From Polynucleobacter sp. (lineage in GTDB: Bacteria > Pseudomonadota > Gammaproteobacteria > Burkholderiales > Burkholderiaceae), in contig JALRHB010000004.1 of assembly GCA_023253245.1 (NCBI GenBank), positions 1 through 33,283 on the forward strand: a stretch of 33,283 bases of DNA, in the 5' to 3' direction. The notes under the pieces are model-generated. The model made no database searches, was not told the DNA's origin, and saw only the letters and a list, made by a program, of their open reading frames with translations. Both the position numbers and the translations under genes were made by a program. How positions within the stretch are numbered: position 1 is the stretch's first letter; each line of letters opens with the position of its first letter. Positions 8,792 through 17,218 of this stretch are shown here, piece by piece.

Positions 8792-10305
8792 GCCACCTCG
8801 CTTGCAATGCGCATATGCCAATCGCTGGCTTGCTGATATTGATGGGCAACTTGCAATAATCGCGCCTCAGAAAAATAGTTACCAATTAACTGCATGCCGA
8901 TAGGCAAATTATTCGCATTAAATCCGCAAGGAACGCTCATTGCCGGTAAACCCGCTAAGTTAGTAGAGAGTGTATAAATATCCTCTAAGTACATTTGCAC
9001 AGGGTCTTTTGATTTCTCGCCAAGACGCCATGCAACATCTGGCGCTACTGGGCCTAAGATCACATCGCACTTTTCAAATGCAATCTGAAAATCTGCTGCA
9101 ATAATGCGCCGAATTTTTTGCGCCTGTAAGTAGTATGCATCGTAGTAACCATGCGAAAGAACGTATGTACCTATTAGGATACGTCGTCTAACTTCTGCCC
9201 CAAATCCCTCTGTACGTGATTTTTTATACATATCAACTAGATCACGATATTCATTAGCGCGATGCCCATAACGCACACCATCAAAGCGACTTAAATTACT
9301 TGAGGCTTCAGCTGGTGCCAAAACGTAGTAAACCGGAATCGATAATTTTGTTTTAGGCAGACTCACTTCTACTAGAGTAGCACCGAGATTTTCTAAAAGC
9401 TTGCTGGCTTCGTTAACAGATTTAGCAACATCGCTTGCCAGGCCTTCCGCAAAAAATTCTTTTGGCAAACCAACACGCAAACCCTCTAATGGTTTCGCCG
9501 AATTTGCACCACCTTCTCTCCATTCCTGGTTGAGATAACGACTGTAATCTTCACCAGTATCCGCTAAGGATGTAGAGTCACGCGGATCGTGTGATGACAT
9601 TGCCGTGAGCAATAAAGCACAATCCTCCGCGGTTTTGCCCATTGGACCGGCCTGATCTAGGGAAGATGCGTAAGCAATCATCCCGTAACGGGAAACGCGC
9701 CCATAACTTGGTTTAATGCCCGTCAAACCACAAAATGCTGCCGGTTGGCGAATTGAGCCGCCAGTATCTGTTCCTGTTGCAATAGGTGCCAATCCAGCTG
9801 CAACTGCAGCCGCAGACCCCCCTGAAGATCCACCGGCTACATACTCGCAATTCCAGGGATTTAAAACGGGTCCATACGCTGAATTTTCATTGGAAGAACC
9901 CATTGCGAATTCATCCATATTGGTTTTGCCTAGGCAAACCATTCCAGCAGCATTCGGCGTGTCCTCATTTGGGATGCCCAAATTTGCAACTACAGTCGCA
10001 TCAAACGGGCTAAGGTAGCCCTCCAGCATTTTGGAGGCTGCAGTGGACTTCCAGCCACGCGTCACAAAGACATCTTTATGCGCTATGGGTATGCCAGTTA
10101 GTTTGCCAGCCTTTCCAGATGCCAGCAAAGCATCTGCCTTAGAAGCTTGTTCCAAACTTAAGTGAGCACTTACATCAATATAAGCATTAAAGCGTTTTTC
10201 AGCCTCGATTCGATCTAAAAAGTACTTTGTTAACTCTGTGCTTGAGACCTCTTTTGCGGCTAGCGCTTTTGCCATTAGGGCAATCGGGGTATTGTGCCAA
10301 CTCAT
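8788..10305 (-). CDS. gatA: Aspartyl/glutamyl-tRNA(Asn/Gln) amidotransferase subunit A
   Basis: 505 aa amidase-signature enzyme that releases ammonia from glutamine for tRNA transamidation. The Ser-cisSer-Lys triad is visible: Lys77 (AHKDVF), Ser159 (AGGSSGGSAAA) and nucleophile Ser183 (TGTDTGGSIRQP). The distance from Lys77 to Ser183 is 106 residues, some seven more than in the Staphylococcus enzyme as I remember its numbering (K79/S178). The extra residues sit around 108-117 (NLGIPNEDTP), a likely surface loop. It overlaps gatB by four bases at its 3' end and gatC by four at its 5' end. Confidence 0.96.
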   Translation of the reverse strand: MSWHNTPIALMAKALAAKEVSSTELTKYFLDRIEAEKRFNAYIDVSAHLSLEQASKADALLASGKAGKLTGIPIAHKDVFVTRGWKSTAASKMLEGYLSPFDATVVANLGIPNEDTPNAAGMVCLGKTNMDEFAMGSSNENSAYGPVLNPWNCEYVAGGSSGGSAAAVAAGLAPIATGTDTGGSIRQPAAFCGLTGIKPSYGRVSRYGMIAYASSLDQAGPMGKTAEDCALLLTAMSSHDPRDSTSLADTGEDYSRYLNQEWREGGANSAKPLEGLRVGLPKEFFAEGLASDVAKSVNEASKLLENLGATLVEVSLPKTKLSIPVYYVLAPAEASSNLSRFDGVRYGHRANEYRDLVDMYKKSRTEGFGAEVRRRILIGTYVLSHGYYDAYYLQAQKIRRIIAADFQIAFEKCDVILGPVAPDVAWRLGEKSKDPVQMYLEDIYTLSTNLAGLPAMSVPCGFNANNLPIGMQLIGNYFSEARLLQVAHQYQQASDWHMRIASEVA

Positions 10306-10595
10306 TCAATTACCCTCGGAACCAAAAAATAACCATCTTGCACAGCAGGGGCTGATTTCATATTTTCAGCGCGATGGTCAGATTCAGTAACAGCATCTTC
10401 GCGCATAGGCTGGGCCAAATCACGCAAAAAGAGAATAGGGTGAGCCAAAGGCTCGAGGCCACTAGTATCAACCGCTTGCATTTCCTCAACAAGGGCAAAA
10501 ACAGCCTGCAATTGAGGTAATACCGCCTCAGCTTCTGCTTGGCTTAACTCAAGACTAGAAAGGTGCGCAATGCGCTGGACATCATCAAGTTTCAT
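10302..10595 (-). CDS. gatC: Aspartyl/glutamyl-tRNA(Asn/Gln) amidotransferase subunit C
   Basis: 97 aa from ATG 10595, giving the family start MKLDDVQRIAHLSSLEL; an ATG at 10613 in the same frame has AGGA directly next to it and would add six residues. GatC is the small belt subunit that holds GatA and GatB together. Seen: the N-terminal helix pair, and near the C terminus REDAVTES, matching the conserved LREDxV element. First gene of the gatC-gatA-gatB run; it overlaps gatA by four bases and is divergent from mreB with about 62 bp between the starts, so both promoters must lie in that short space. Confidence 0.92.
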   Translation of the reverse strand: MKLDDVQRIAHLSSLELSQAEAEAVLPQLQAVFALVEEMQAVDTSGLEPLAHPILFLRDLAQPMREDAVTESDHRAENMKSAPAVQDGYFLVPRVIE

Positions 10596-10657
10596 GGGGC
10601 GCTGGAGTATCATTCCTATATATATTTTTTAACACTTACTTATTTTCCCACTACATC

Positions 10658-11701
10658 ATGTTTGGTTTTTTCCGCAGCTACTTTTCCAACGACCTAGCCA
10701 TCGACCTAGGTACCGCCAACACCCTAATTTATATGCGTGAACGGGGTATTGTGCTTGATGAACCATCGGTTGTGGCAATTCGCACTGAAGGTGGCCCAAA
10801 TGGTAAAAAAACCATTTTAGCGGTAGGTAAAGAAGCAAAAGCAATGTTGGGACGTGTTCCCGGCAATATTGAGGCAATTCGCCCAATGAAGGATGGGGTA
10901 ATCGCTGATTTCACAATCACCGAACAAATGCTCAAGCAGTTCATCAAAATGGTGCATGAGAGCAAGCTATTAAAACCAAGTCCACGAATCATCATTTGCG
11001 TACCCTGCGGCTCCACCCAAGTTGAACGTCGTGCGATTCGCGAATCCGCACTGGGAGCGGGCGCCTCGCAAGTGTATTTAATTGAAGAGCCAATGGCAGC
11101 AGCCATTGGTGCTGGCTTGCCAGTTTCTGAAGCGGCTGGCTCAATGGTTGTCGATATCGGTGGCGGCACAACTGAAGTTGGTGTGATGTCCTTGGGTGGC
11201 ATGGTTTACAAAGGATCTGTTCGTGTTGGTGGCGATAAATTTGATGAAGCTATTACCAACTACATTCGCCGCAACTATGGCATGTTAATTGGCGAGCAAA
11301 CTGCTGAGTTGATTAAGAAAACGATTGGCTCGGCATTCCCTGGTCAAGAAGTGCGTGAAATGGAAGTGAAGGGGCGCAATCTTTCTGAAGGCATCCCACG
11401 CAGTTTCACAGTTACGAGCAATGAAGTTCTTGAAGCCTTAACAGATCCATTAAATCAAATCGTGACTGCTGTTAAAGCAGCGCTGGAACAAATTCCACCT
11501 GAGTTGGCATCTGATATTGCCGACCGTGGCATGATGCTAACTGGCGGTGGCGCATTATTGCGCGATCTTGATCGCTTGCTGCTTGAAGAAACTGGATTAC
11601 CAATTCATGTTGCTGAAGATCCGCTGACTTGCGTTGCGCGAGGATGTGGTATTGCGCTTGAACGCATGGACAAGCTGGGCGGCGTGTTTTCACAAGAGTA
11701 A
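10658..11701 (+). CDS. mreB: Rod shape-determining protein MreB
   Basis: 347 aa, the standard length. MreB is the bacterial actin that forms short membrane-bound filaments and steers the elongasome. Seen: the N-terminal membrane-contact segment MFGFFRSYFSN, the phosphate-1 loop DLGTANTLIY (17-26), the phosphate-2 loop VVDIGGGTTEVGVMS, and the adenosine motif MMLTGGGALLRDLD near the C terminus. It heads mreB-mreC-mreD-mrdA-rodA. No purine-rich ribosome site is visible before the ATG (upstream bases are pyrimidine-rich), so the message may be leaderless or poorly initiated despite high expected expression. Confidence 0.97.
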   Translation: MFGFFRSYFSNDLAIDLGTANTLIYMRERGIVLDEPSVVAIRTEGGPNGKKTILAVGKEAKAMLGRVPGNIEAIRPMKDGVIADFTITEQMLKQFIKMVHESKLLKPSPRIIICVPCGSTQVERRAIRESALGAGASQVYLIEEPMAAAIGAGLPVSEAAGSMVVDIGGGTTEVGVMSLGGMVYKGSVRVGGDKFDEAITNYIRRNYGMLIGEQTAELIKKTIGSAFPGQEVREMEVKGRNLSEGIPRSFTVTSNEVLEALTDPLNQIVTAVKAALEQIPPELASDIADRGMMLTGGGALLRDLDRLLLEETGLPIHVAEDPLTCVARGCGIALERMDKLGGVFSQE

Positions 11702-11725
11702 TTGACCTAAACGTCGATTAGGGAA

Positions 11726-12655
11726 TTGCAACATAGCGCTCCTCCTCTTTTCAGACAAGGCGTTCCGGCTTTAGTCAAACTGATTGTCTGCCTGTCGATC
11801 AGCATCGCATTGATGTTGATCGATTTTCGTTACAAAGCACTTGACCCGATTCGCAAGCATGTAAATTGGCTTTTGCGTCCACTCGAGTATGTAATGCTGA
11901 TGCCGCGTAATGCCTATGAGGCAACTACAGAATATTTCACTACTCGCAGCACCTTAGACAAAGAAAATCAACAAATGAAAGTACGCCAAGCAGAGCTCTC
12001 ACTGCTGGCCAATCAATCTGAATTTCTATTGATTGAAAATCAAAATTTACGGCAATTAATGGATTTGCAAAAACAAATTCCATTCAAAACGCTGCCCGTT
12101 GAAATTCTTTTTAACCCACCCAATCCTATTTCCCAACGAATTGTCATCAATCGTGGCAGCAGTGACGGACTTAAATTGGGCAACCCTATTGCCAATGACT
12201 CCGGCATTTTGGGGCAAGTCGTTCGTCTCTATGAGCGCTCAGCAGAAGTATCACTATTAGAAGATCGTGACTTTGCTGTGCCCGTTCAAGTCGCACGCAA
12301 TGGTCTCAGAGCTGCGGTATTTGGTACTGGCCGTGGCAACCCCCTAGAGCTTCGCTATCTTCCCGTTGCTAGTGATTTGGAAGTGGGCGATGTTTTAATC
12401 ACATCAGGTATTGATGGGGTATACCCGCCAGGTTTTGCTGTTGCGGTGATTAGTCGTATAGATCGCAATACCGATAAAAATTCTTCAAACGTATTTTGTG
12501 TGCCAATTGCTCCCGTAAATCGTTATCGCCAAGCACTAGCTTTACTCTACGAGCCACATTGGGATGCCAAAGCCCCCTCAAACACTGGCAAACCTGAAGC
12601 GTCAACAGGCAATTCGCCTGGTCGCCGCCAAACTCGTTCGCGGGGCATGCAATGA
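11726..12655 (+). CDS. mreC: Rod shape-determining protein MreC
   Basis: 309 aa with a TTG start at 11726. The next in-frame stop upstream is at 11708, no ATG or GTG intervenes, and the encoded start (MQHSAPPLFRQG) matches the betaproteobacterial family start. One transmembrane helix at about 16-36, a coiled coil at about 65-115 (TLDKENQQMKVRQAELSLL), then the periplasmic double beta-barrel domain (120-275) with RGSSDGLKLGNPI. The last 25 residues are a polar, low-complexity tail. MreC links MreB to PBP2 and activates it. Its stop overlaps the mreD start as ATGA. Confidence 0.94.
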   Translation: MQHSAPPLFRQGVPALVKLIVCLSISIALMLIDFRYKALDPIRKHVNWLLRPLEYVMLMPRNAYEATTEYFTTRSTLDKENQQMKVRQAELSLLANQSEFLLIENQNLRQLMDLQKQIPFKTLPVEILFNPPNPISQRIVINRGSSDGLKLGNPIANDSGILGQVVRLYERSAEVSLLEDRDFAVPVQVARNGLRAAVFGTGRGNPLELRYLPVASDLEVGDVLITSGIDGVYPPGFAVAVISRIDRNTDKNSSNVFCVPIAPVNRYRQALALLYEPHWDAKAPSNTGKPEASTGNSPGRRQTRSRGMQ

Positions 12656-13176
12656 TTGACTTTCAGAGTGGCTATATTCTGCGCCCAGTCAACCCCGTCT
12701 TTATTTATTTCAGTCTACTTTGTGCATTGTTGTTAAATTTATTGCCCATTGGCAATTATGGCTGGGTACCAGACTGGCTCATTATTTGTATTATTTTTTG
12801 GAATATTCATCAACACCGTTATGTTGGGGTCATTACTGCATTCATCCTTGGCTTGCTGATGGACGTTCACAACTCAGATCTGTTGGGCTTGCATGCATTT
12901 AGCTACTCCTTAGTGGCATATCTTGCCATTACTTGGCATCGTCGCATCATTGCGCTATCAGTACTTCCTCAGGCCTTGCACATTTTCCCGATCTTTTTAT
13001 TGGTTTCACTTTTTCCAGTGCTCGCTCATTGGTTACTCAGTGGTGAGATTTATTGGTGGGCGTTAACTGGCGCTATTCAGGCAACGGTTGAGGCGCTACT
13101 ATGGCCAATAGCAACCCGAATTCTGCTATCACCACAGCGCCGACCAATTGACGTTGATCACAATCGCCCAATCTAA
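12652..13176 (+). CDS. mreD: Rod shape-determining protein MreD
   Basis: 174 aa integral membrane protein with about five to six hydrophobic helices, the normal size for MreD. The segment LGLLMDVHNSDLLGLHAFSY is the recognisable MreD element (usually GLLxDxxxxxxLGxxA). It is part of the inner-membrane elongasome with MreC and RodA/PBP2. Translation is probably coupled to mreC by the ATGA overlap; mrdA starts 8 bp downstream. Confidence 0.93.
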   Translation: MIDFQSGYILRPVNPVFIYFSLLCALLLNLLPIGNYGWVPDWLIICIIFWNIHQHRYVGVITAFILGLLMDVHNSDLLGLHAFSYSLVAYLAITWHRRIIALSVLPQALHIFPIFLLVSLFPVLAHWLLSGEIYWWALTGAIQATVEALLWPIATRILLSPQRRPIDVDHNRPI

Positions 13177-13184
13177 AGAGCAGT

Positions 13185-15092
13185 ATGGTTTCCTTTAAAA
13201 AACCAAATCTCGATTCGTTTCAAGAGCGAATTCATATTGCAAGCATCTTTGTTACTTTCTGCTTTCTACTTTTGGTCACGCGCCTAGTATGGCTACAGCT
13301 TGTAAGCCACGGCAAATACGCTGTACTAGCTGAAAATAATCGTATTGCGATTGTTCCTGCGCCCGCCAACCGAGGTCTATTAATAGACCGCAATGGGATT
13401 GTCATTGGCCGAAATTACTCCGCACTTACTTTAGATATCAATGCGGAGGAGGTGAAGGGCAATATGGATGACTTGATCGATGAACTCTCTCAAATTGTCC
13501 AAATTTCTCCTAGAGATCGGCGTAATTTCAAGCGTTCGCTAGAAGATTCACGAAAAATGGGTACATTCCCCCTAAGGTCTATGCTTACCGAAACCGAAAC
13601 AGCCCGGTTTATGGCCAATCGTTATCGCTTTCCTGGGGTAGAAATCCGTGCTCGCAGCTTTCGTGAATACCCTTACAACGAATTGGCCTCTCATTTAATT
13701 GGCTATATTGGTCGCGTTTCGCAAAAGGACAGAGAGCGTATGCAGACCGAAATCGAGAATGCAAAGGCGGATGATCCAGATGCCTTGCAAGCCTCTTTTT
13801 TGCCAGGCATTCAATACGTAGGAAAAATTGGCTTGGAGCAAAGCTATGAATCAGTATTGCGAGGTACCCCTGGCTACGATCAAGTAGAAATCACTGCGGG
13901 CGGAAAACCAGTACGCACACTTTCAAGCTCTCCATCGATACCGGGAAAAAATGTCATTCTCTCCATCGATATCAAATTGCAATATTTAGTGGAGCAGTTA
14001 TATGGAAACTACCGAGGTGCATTTGTAGCAATTGAACCAGAGACTGGTGACATTCTTGCATTTGTCTCAAAGCCAAACTTTAATCCAAATGATTTTGTTG
14101 AAGGCATTGATGCGGTTACTTGGAAAGAGCTCAACGACTCGCCGCAAAAACCTCTCTATAACCGACCGCTTAAAGGTATTTATCCACCAGGATCAACCTA
14201 TAAACCTTTCATGGCGCTCGCAGCATTAGAGACAAATAAACGCACTCCATCACAAAGCATCTCGGATCCAGGCTATTTTGAGTTTGGAAATCATGTCTTC
14301 CGTGATGATAAAAAGGGTGGCCATGGCATTGTTGATATGCAAAAGTCGATTGTAGAGTCTTGTGACACCTATTACTACTTGCTTGCACGCGATATGGGCG
14401 TCAATATGATGCATGATTTTATGAAGCCATTTGGTTTCGGACAAATTACTGGCATCGATTTACAAGGCGAATCTAAGGGTGTTTTGCCATCTACAGAATG
14501 GAAAAAAAAGACCTTCAAGAAACCAGAGCAGCAAAAATGGTATGAAGGGGAAACCATTTCTCTTGGAATTGGTCAAGGCTATAACGCATTCACCATTTTG
14601 CAGTTAGCGCATGCCATGGCTAACCTAGCAAATAATGGCATTGTTATGAAACCCCATTTAGCAAAAGCGATCGAAGATCCGTTCACTCGTCAGCGCGCAT
14701 TAACTACGCCCAAAGAAAGTTATCGCATAGAACTAAAGCCTGAAAACATAGAAGTAATTAAGAAGGCGATGATTGAAGTGAATAACACTGGAACATCGGC
14801 ATCAATCTTTAAGGGCGCCAATTACCAAGCTGGCGGCAAGACCGGAACAGCACAGGTATTTAGTTTAAATTCCAAAGAATATCATCACGGATCTACTGCA
14901 GAGTTTTTACGTGACCATGCTTTGTATGTTGCTTTCGCGCCCGCTGAAAAACCAACCATTGTGATTGCTATGGTTGTCGAGAATGCAGGATTTGGCGCGC
15001 AATATGCTGCGCCGATTGCACGTAAAGCCTTAGATTTTTATATTGAAGGTAAATGGCCTAAGGAGGTTCCTGAATGGAAAAGAGCACCTTAG
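13185..15092 (+). CDS. mrdA: Penicillin-binding protein 2 (peptidoglycan transpeptidase)
   Basis: 635 aa. Class B PBP that cross-links peptidoglycan in the lateral wall together with RodA. One N-terminal membrane helix at about 18-41, the dimerisation/pedestal domain at about 55-245, then the transpeptidase domain. Catalytic motifs seen: SxxK at Ser337-Lys340 (PPGSTYKPF), the second motif SCD at 392-394, and KTGT at 552-555. The length is normal and all three motifs are intact. It overlaps rodA by 19 bases, which puts the strong rodA ribosome site inside its last codons. Confidence 0.96.
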   Translation: MVSFKKPNLDSFQERIHIASIFVTFCFLLLVTRLVWLQLVSHGKYAVLAENNRIAIVPAPANRGLLIDRNGIVIGRNYSALTLDINAEEVKGNMDDLIDELSQIVQISPRDRRNFKRSLEDSRKMGTFPLRSMLTETETARFMANRYRFPGVEIRARSFREYPYNELASHLIGYIGRVSQKDRERMQTEIENAKADDPDALQASFLPGIQYVGKIGLEQSYESVLRGTPGYDQVEITAGGKPVRTLSSSPSIPGKNVILSIDIKLQYLVEQLYGNYRGAFVAIEPETGDILAFVSKPNFNPNDFVEGIDAVTWKELNDSPQKPLYNRPLKGIYPPGSTYKPFMALAALETNKRTPSQSISDPGYFEFGNHVFRDDKKGGHGIVDMQKSIVESCDTYYYLLARDMGVNMMHDFMKPFGFGQITGIDLQGESKGVLPSTEWKKKTFKKPEQQKWYEGETISLGIGQGYNAFTILQLAHAMANLANNGIVMKPHLAKAIEDPFTRQRALTTPKESYRIELKPENIEVIKKAMIEVNNTGTSASIFKGANYQAGGKTGTAQVFSLNSKEYHHGSTAEFLRDHALYVAFAPAEKPTIVIAMVVENAGFGAQYAAPIARKALDFYIEGKWPKEVPEWKRAP

Positions 15093-16225
15093 GAAAATTT
15101 AAAAAAATATTTTTTGCAATTTTTAGCGGTCTCGATCGCCAGCTAGGCCTTATTTTGCTTGCTTTAGCGACAGTTGGCTTTCTTACTTTTTTATCGGCTA
15201 GCCAAAATACTCCCGTGCAATTTGAAGACGAACTTCGTAACTTAGCACTGTCATTCATGGTGATGTGGGTGGTATCTCGCATTCCCCCAAAGTGGTTAGA
15301 AATAGGTGCCGCTTGGATTTATGGTCTAGGTGTTGCTTTACTTATTGCGGTAGCCGTTTTTGGCTTAATTAAAAAAGGTGCGCGTCGGTGGCTGAACATT
15401 GGCTTTGTTATTCAGCCCTCTGAGCTTATGAAAATTGCGATGCCATTAATGCTGGCATGGTACTTTCAAAAACGTGAAGGCATTCAAAAGTCTTGGGACT
15501 ATGCTGTAGCGGCAATCATTCTTGGAATTCCTGTTTTGCTGATTGCTCGTCAACCAGATTTGGGAACCTCATTGCTCGTTTTTGCTGCGGGGATGTATGT
15601 CATTATTCTTGCTGGCCTTCCTTGGAAATGGATTTTGCCATTTATTGCATTAGGAGCACTTGGAATAATTTTGATTGTTATTTTTGGCAGCAGCATTTGC
15701 GCGCAAGATGTTGTCTGGCCATTTGTACATAGCTATCAAAAGCATCGAGTATGCACATTGCTTGATCCAAGCAGTGATCCTCTTGGAAAAGGTTTTCACA
15801 CTATTCAATCGATGATTGCTATTGGATCAGGTGGTTTTTTTGGCAAAGGCTGGTTTCAAGGAACACAAACGCACCTCGAATTTATTCCGGAAAAGCATAC
15901 GGACTTTATTTTTGCTGTCTACTCAGAGGAGTTTGGACTTGTTGGGAATATCATTTTGCTAGCACTCTTTTTTGCGCTCATCAAAAGAGGTTTGGCAATT
16001 TCTGCAAGCGCGCCCAATTTATTCACTCGACTACTAGGTGCTTCAGTAACCTTAATTTTCTTTACTTATGCTTTTGTCAATATTGGCATGGTAAGCGGCT
16101 TATTACCTGTGGTGGGTGTCCCGTTACCATTTATTAGCTATGGTGGTACGGCCCTAGTAACACTCGGATTTGGGGCGGGTATTTTAATGAGCATCCATCG
16201 TCATCGACGTCTTGTACAGAGCTAG
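15074..16225 (+). CDS. rodA: Peptidoglycan glycosyltransferase RodA
   Basis: 383 aa SEDS-family membrane protein with about ten hydrophobic helices. RodA polymerises lipid II into glycan strands, paired with PBP2. Typical stretches are seen: GARRWLNIGFVIQPSELMKIA, ARQPDLGTSLLVFAAG (the Asp is the family's catalytic-site residue), LLDPSSDPLGKGFHTIQSMIAIGSGG, FIPEKHTDFIFAVYSEEFG, and VPLPFISYGGTALV at the end. The start is fixed by AAGGAGG seven bases before ATG 15074. Last gene of the mre operon; transcription ends at the hairpin at 16258-16279. Confidence 0.96.
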   Translation: MEKSTLGKFKKIFFAIFSGLDRQLGLILLALATVGFLTFLSASQNTPVQFEDELRNLALSFMVMWVVSRIPPKWLEIGAAWIYGLGVALLIAVAVFGLIKKGARRWLNIGFVIQPSELMKIAMPLMLAWYFQKREGIQKSWDYAVAAIILGIPVLLIARQPDLGTSLLVFAAGMYVIILAGLPWKWILPFIALGALGIILIVIFGSSICAQDVVWPFVHSYQKHRVCTLLDPSSDPLGKGFHTIQSMIAIGSGGFFGKGWFQGTQTHLEFIPEKHTDFIFAVYSEEFGLVGNIILLALFFALIKRGLAISASAPNLFTRLLGASVTLIFFTYAFVNIGMVSGLLPVVGVPLPFISYGGTALVTLGFGAGILMSIHRHRRLVQS

Positions 16226-16251
16226 ATCAACCAAACTGACCTTGGATAAAT

Positions 16252-16279
16252 AAAAAAGCCCGGCATGCCGGGCTTTTTT
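16252..16279. terminator. Bidirectional intrinsic terminator between rodA and the HU gene
   Basis: A perfect 16-base palindrome (16258-16273, GCCCGGCATGCCGGGC) is flanked by six A on the left and six T on the right. It therefore works as a rho-independent terminator on both strands and separates the convergent rodA and HU transcripts. Confidence 0.93.
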
Positions 16280-16295
16280 ATCAACAATGCAAGAA

Positions 16296-16580
16296 TTACT
16301 TCTTACGCTTGTTTACTGAATCTTTAAATGCTTTGCCAGCAGAAAACTTAACAGTTTTAGCAGCAGCAATTTTGAGTGGCTCGCCAGTTTTTGGGTTACG
16401 ACCCATACGCGCAGCGCGCTTACCAGAAGCGAAAGTACCGAAGCCGATCAGTTGTACTGAATCGCCTTTAGTAACAGCCTTAATGATTTGCTCAATCGCA
16501 GAATTCAATGCAAATTCAGCTTTGGCTTTTGAGATCTCAGCATCGTCAGCAATTGCTGCGATTAGTTCTGCTTTGTTCAA
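16296..16580 (-). CDS. DNA-binding protein HU
   Basis: 94 aa from a TTG at 16580, chosen because AAGGAGC lies at good spacing upstream and the product then begins with the universal HU start (M)NKAELIAAIA; the upstream ATG at 16616 would add 12 residues unlike the family. HU is a dimeric nucleoid protein that bends DNA. Seen: the helical N-terminal half, the beta-arm entry GFGTFASGKRAARMGRNP (with the DNA-intercalating Pro in the arm) and AAAKTVKFSAGKAFKDSVN. Single gene with its own promoter, ending at the shared terminator. Whether it is HU-alpha- or HU-beta-like cannot be told here. Confidence 0.94.
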   Translation of the reverse strand: MNKAELIAAIADDAEISKAKAEFALNSAIEQIIKAVTKGDSVQLIGFGTFASGKRAARMGRNPKTGEPLKIAAAKTVKFSAGKAFKDSVNKRKK

Positions 16581-16644
16581 GTGAAGCTCCTTATATATAT
16601 TGATGTCAGCGCACATTACGCTTACATGATTTTAACCACAAAAA

Positions 16645-16673
16645 ATTACAAAAATAAAGCTGCATCACAGCAA
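16645..16673 (-). promoter_or_regulatory. Candidate sigma-70 promoter of the HU gene
   Basis: On the minus strand TTGCTG (16673-16668) is followed after 17 bases by TGTAAT (16650-16645), three and five of six matches to consensus. The start of transcription would lie near 16638, leaving a leader of about 58 bases before the TTG codon. Confidence 0.4.
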
Positions 16674-16692
16674 ATTTATTCATATCATCTCA

Positions 16693-17058
16693 TTAATCTT
16701 CCAAAACAGTAATATTCGATACAAAGTACTCTGTATCTCCAAAGCAGGTGGTTGGCAAACCAATATGCTGGTCATAGGAAAGAGATACCTTTTTCCCTAA
16801 ATTAGCGTTGATTTTTTGAGCAACCGCATCTTCTCGTACGGTAAAAAAGAACTTTTCGGACATTGTTCCCGGCATAGAAACCATGGCCAACTCCCCCTCC
16901 CAGGTTTTGCAAACAAACCCCCGGTGTGAAAATTTTTGCACATATCCTGCGCGCTCACCATTTCCATAGCTCCAATTAAGCATAATCCAGGTATAGCCAG
17001 CAAGGCTGGCAAAGCCAATTACTAGAAGGCTAAGTAGCCATTTCACGAATCCATTCAT
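16693..17058 (-). CDS. Conserved membrane-anchored protein of unknown function
   Basis: 121 aa. One N-terminal hydrophobic helix at about 7-27 (signal anchor), then a soluble, probably periplasmic domain of about 90 residues with FVCKTWEGELAMVSMPG and two further conserved-looking parts (FFFTVREDAV; PTTCFGDTEYFV). It contains two cysteines outside the membrane (in FVCKTWEG and TTCFGD) that could form a disulphide. I recall near-identical proteins across Burkholderiales that are sometimes labelled 6-phosphogluconate dehydrogenase; nothing here supports that name. It stands alone between HU and lpxO, divergent from lpxO. Confidence 0.82.
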   Translation of the reverse strand: MNGFVKWLLSLLVIGFASLAGYTWIMLNWSYGNGERAGYVQKFSHRGFVCKTWEGELAMVSMPGTMSEKFFFTVREDAVAQKINANLGKKVSLSYDQHIGLPTTCFGDTEYFVSNITVLED

Positions 17059-17190
17059 GGTTTTCCTTAATACCCCGCTTTAAGCCCCGATTAGGTGCAT
17101 TTATTTAAGCTTGCTTTAACGAATAAGCAGTATAGGGGGTAAATGATCACAAAAATAGTGAGGTTTCTGGCCTGCAGGCAAACTAAAATA

Positions 17191-17206
17191 TTAGTGTTAA
17201 CGCTAA
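17191..17206. promoter_or_regulatory. Near-perfect palindrome just upstream of lpxO
   Basis: TTAGTGTTAACGCTAA is a 16-base palindrome with a single mismatched pair, centred on GTTAAC, ending 12 bases before the lpxO ATG. It could be an operator that blocks transcription or ribosome access. A second perfect 10-base palindrome, GCCTGCAGGC, lies at 17170-17179. No known operator is matched. Confidence 0.3.
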
Positions 17207-17218
17207 TCGGTAAATTTT

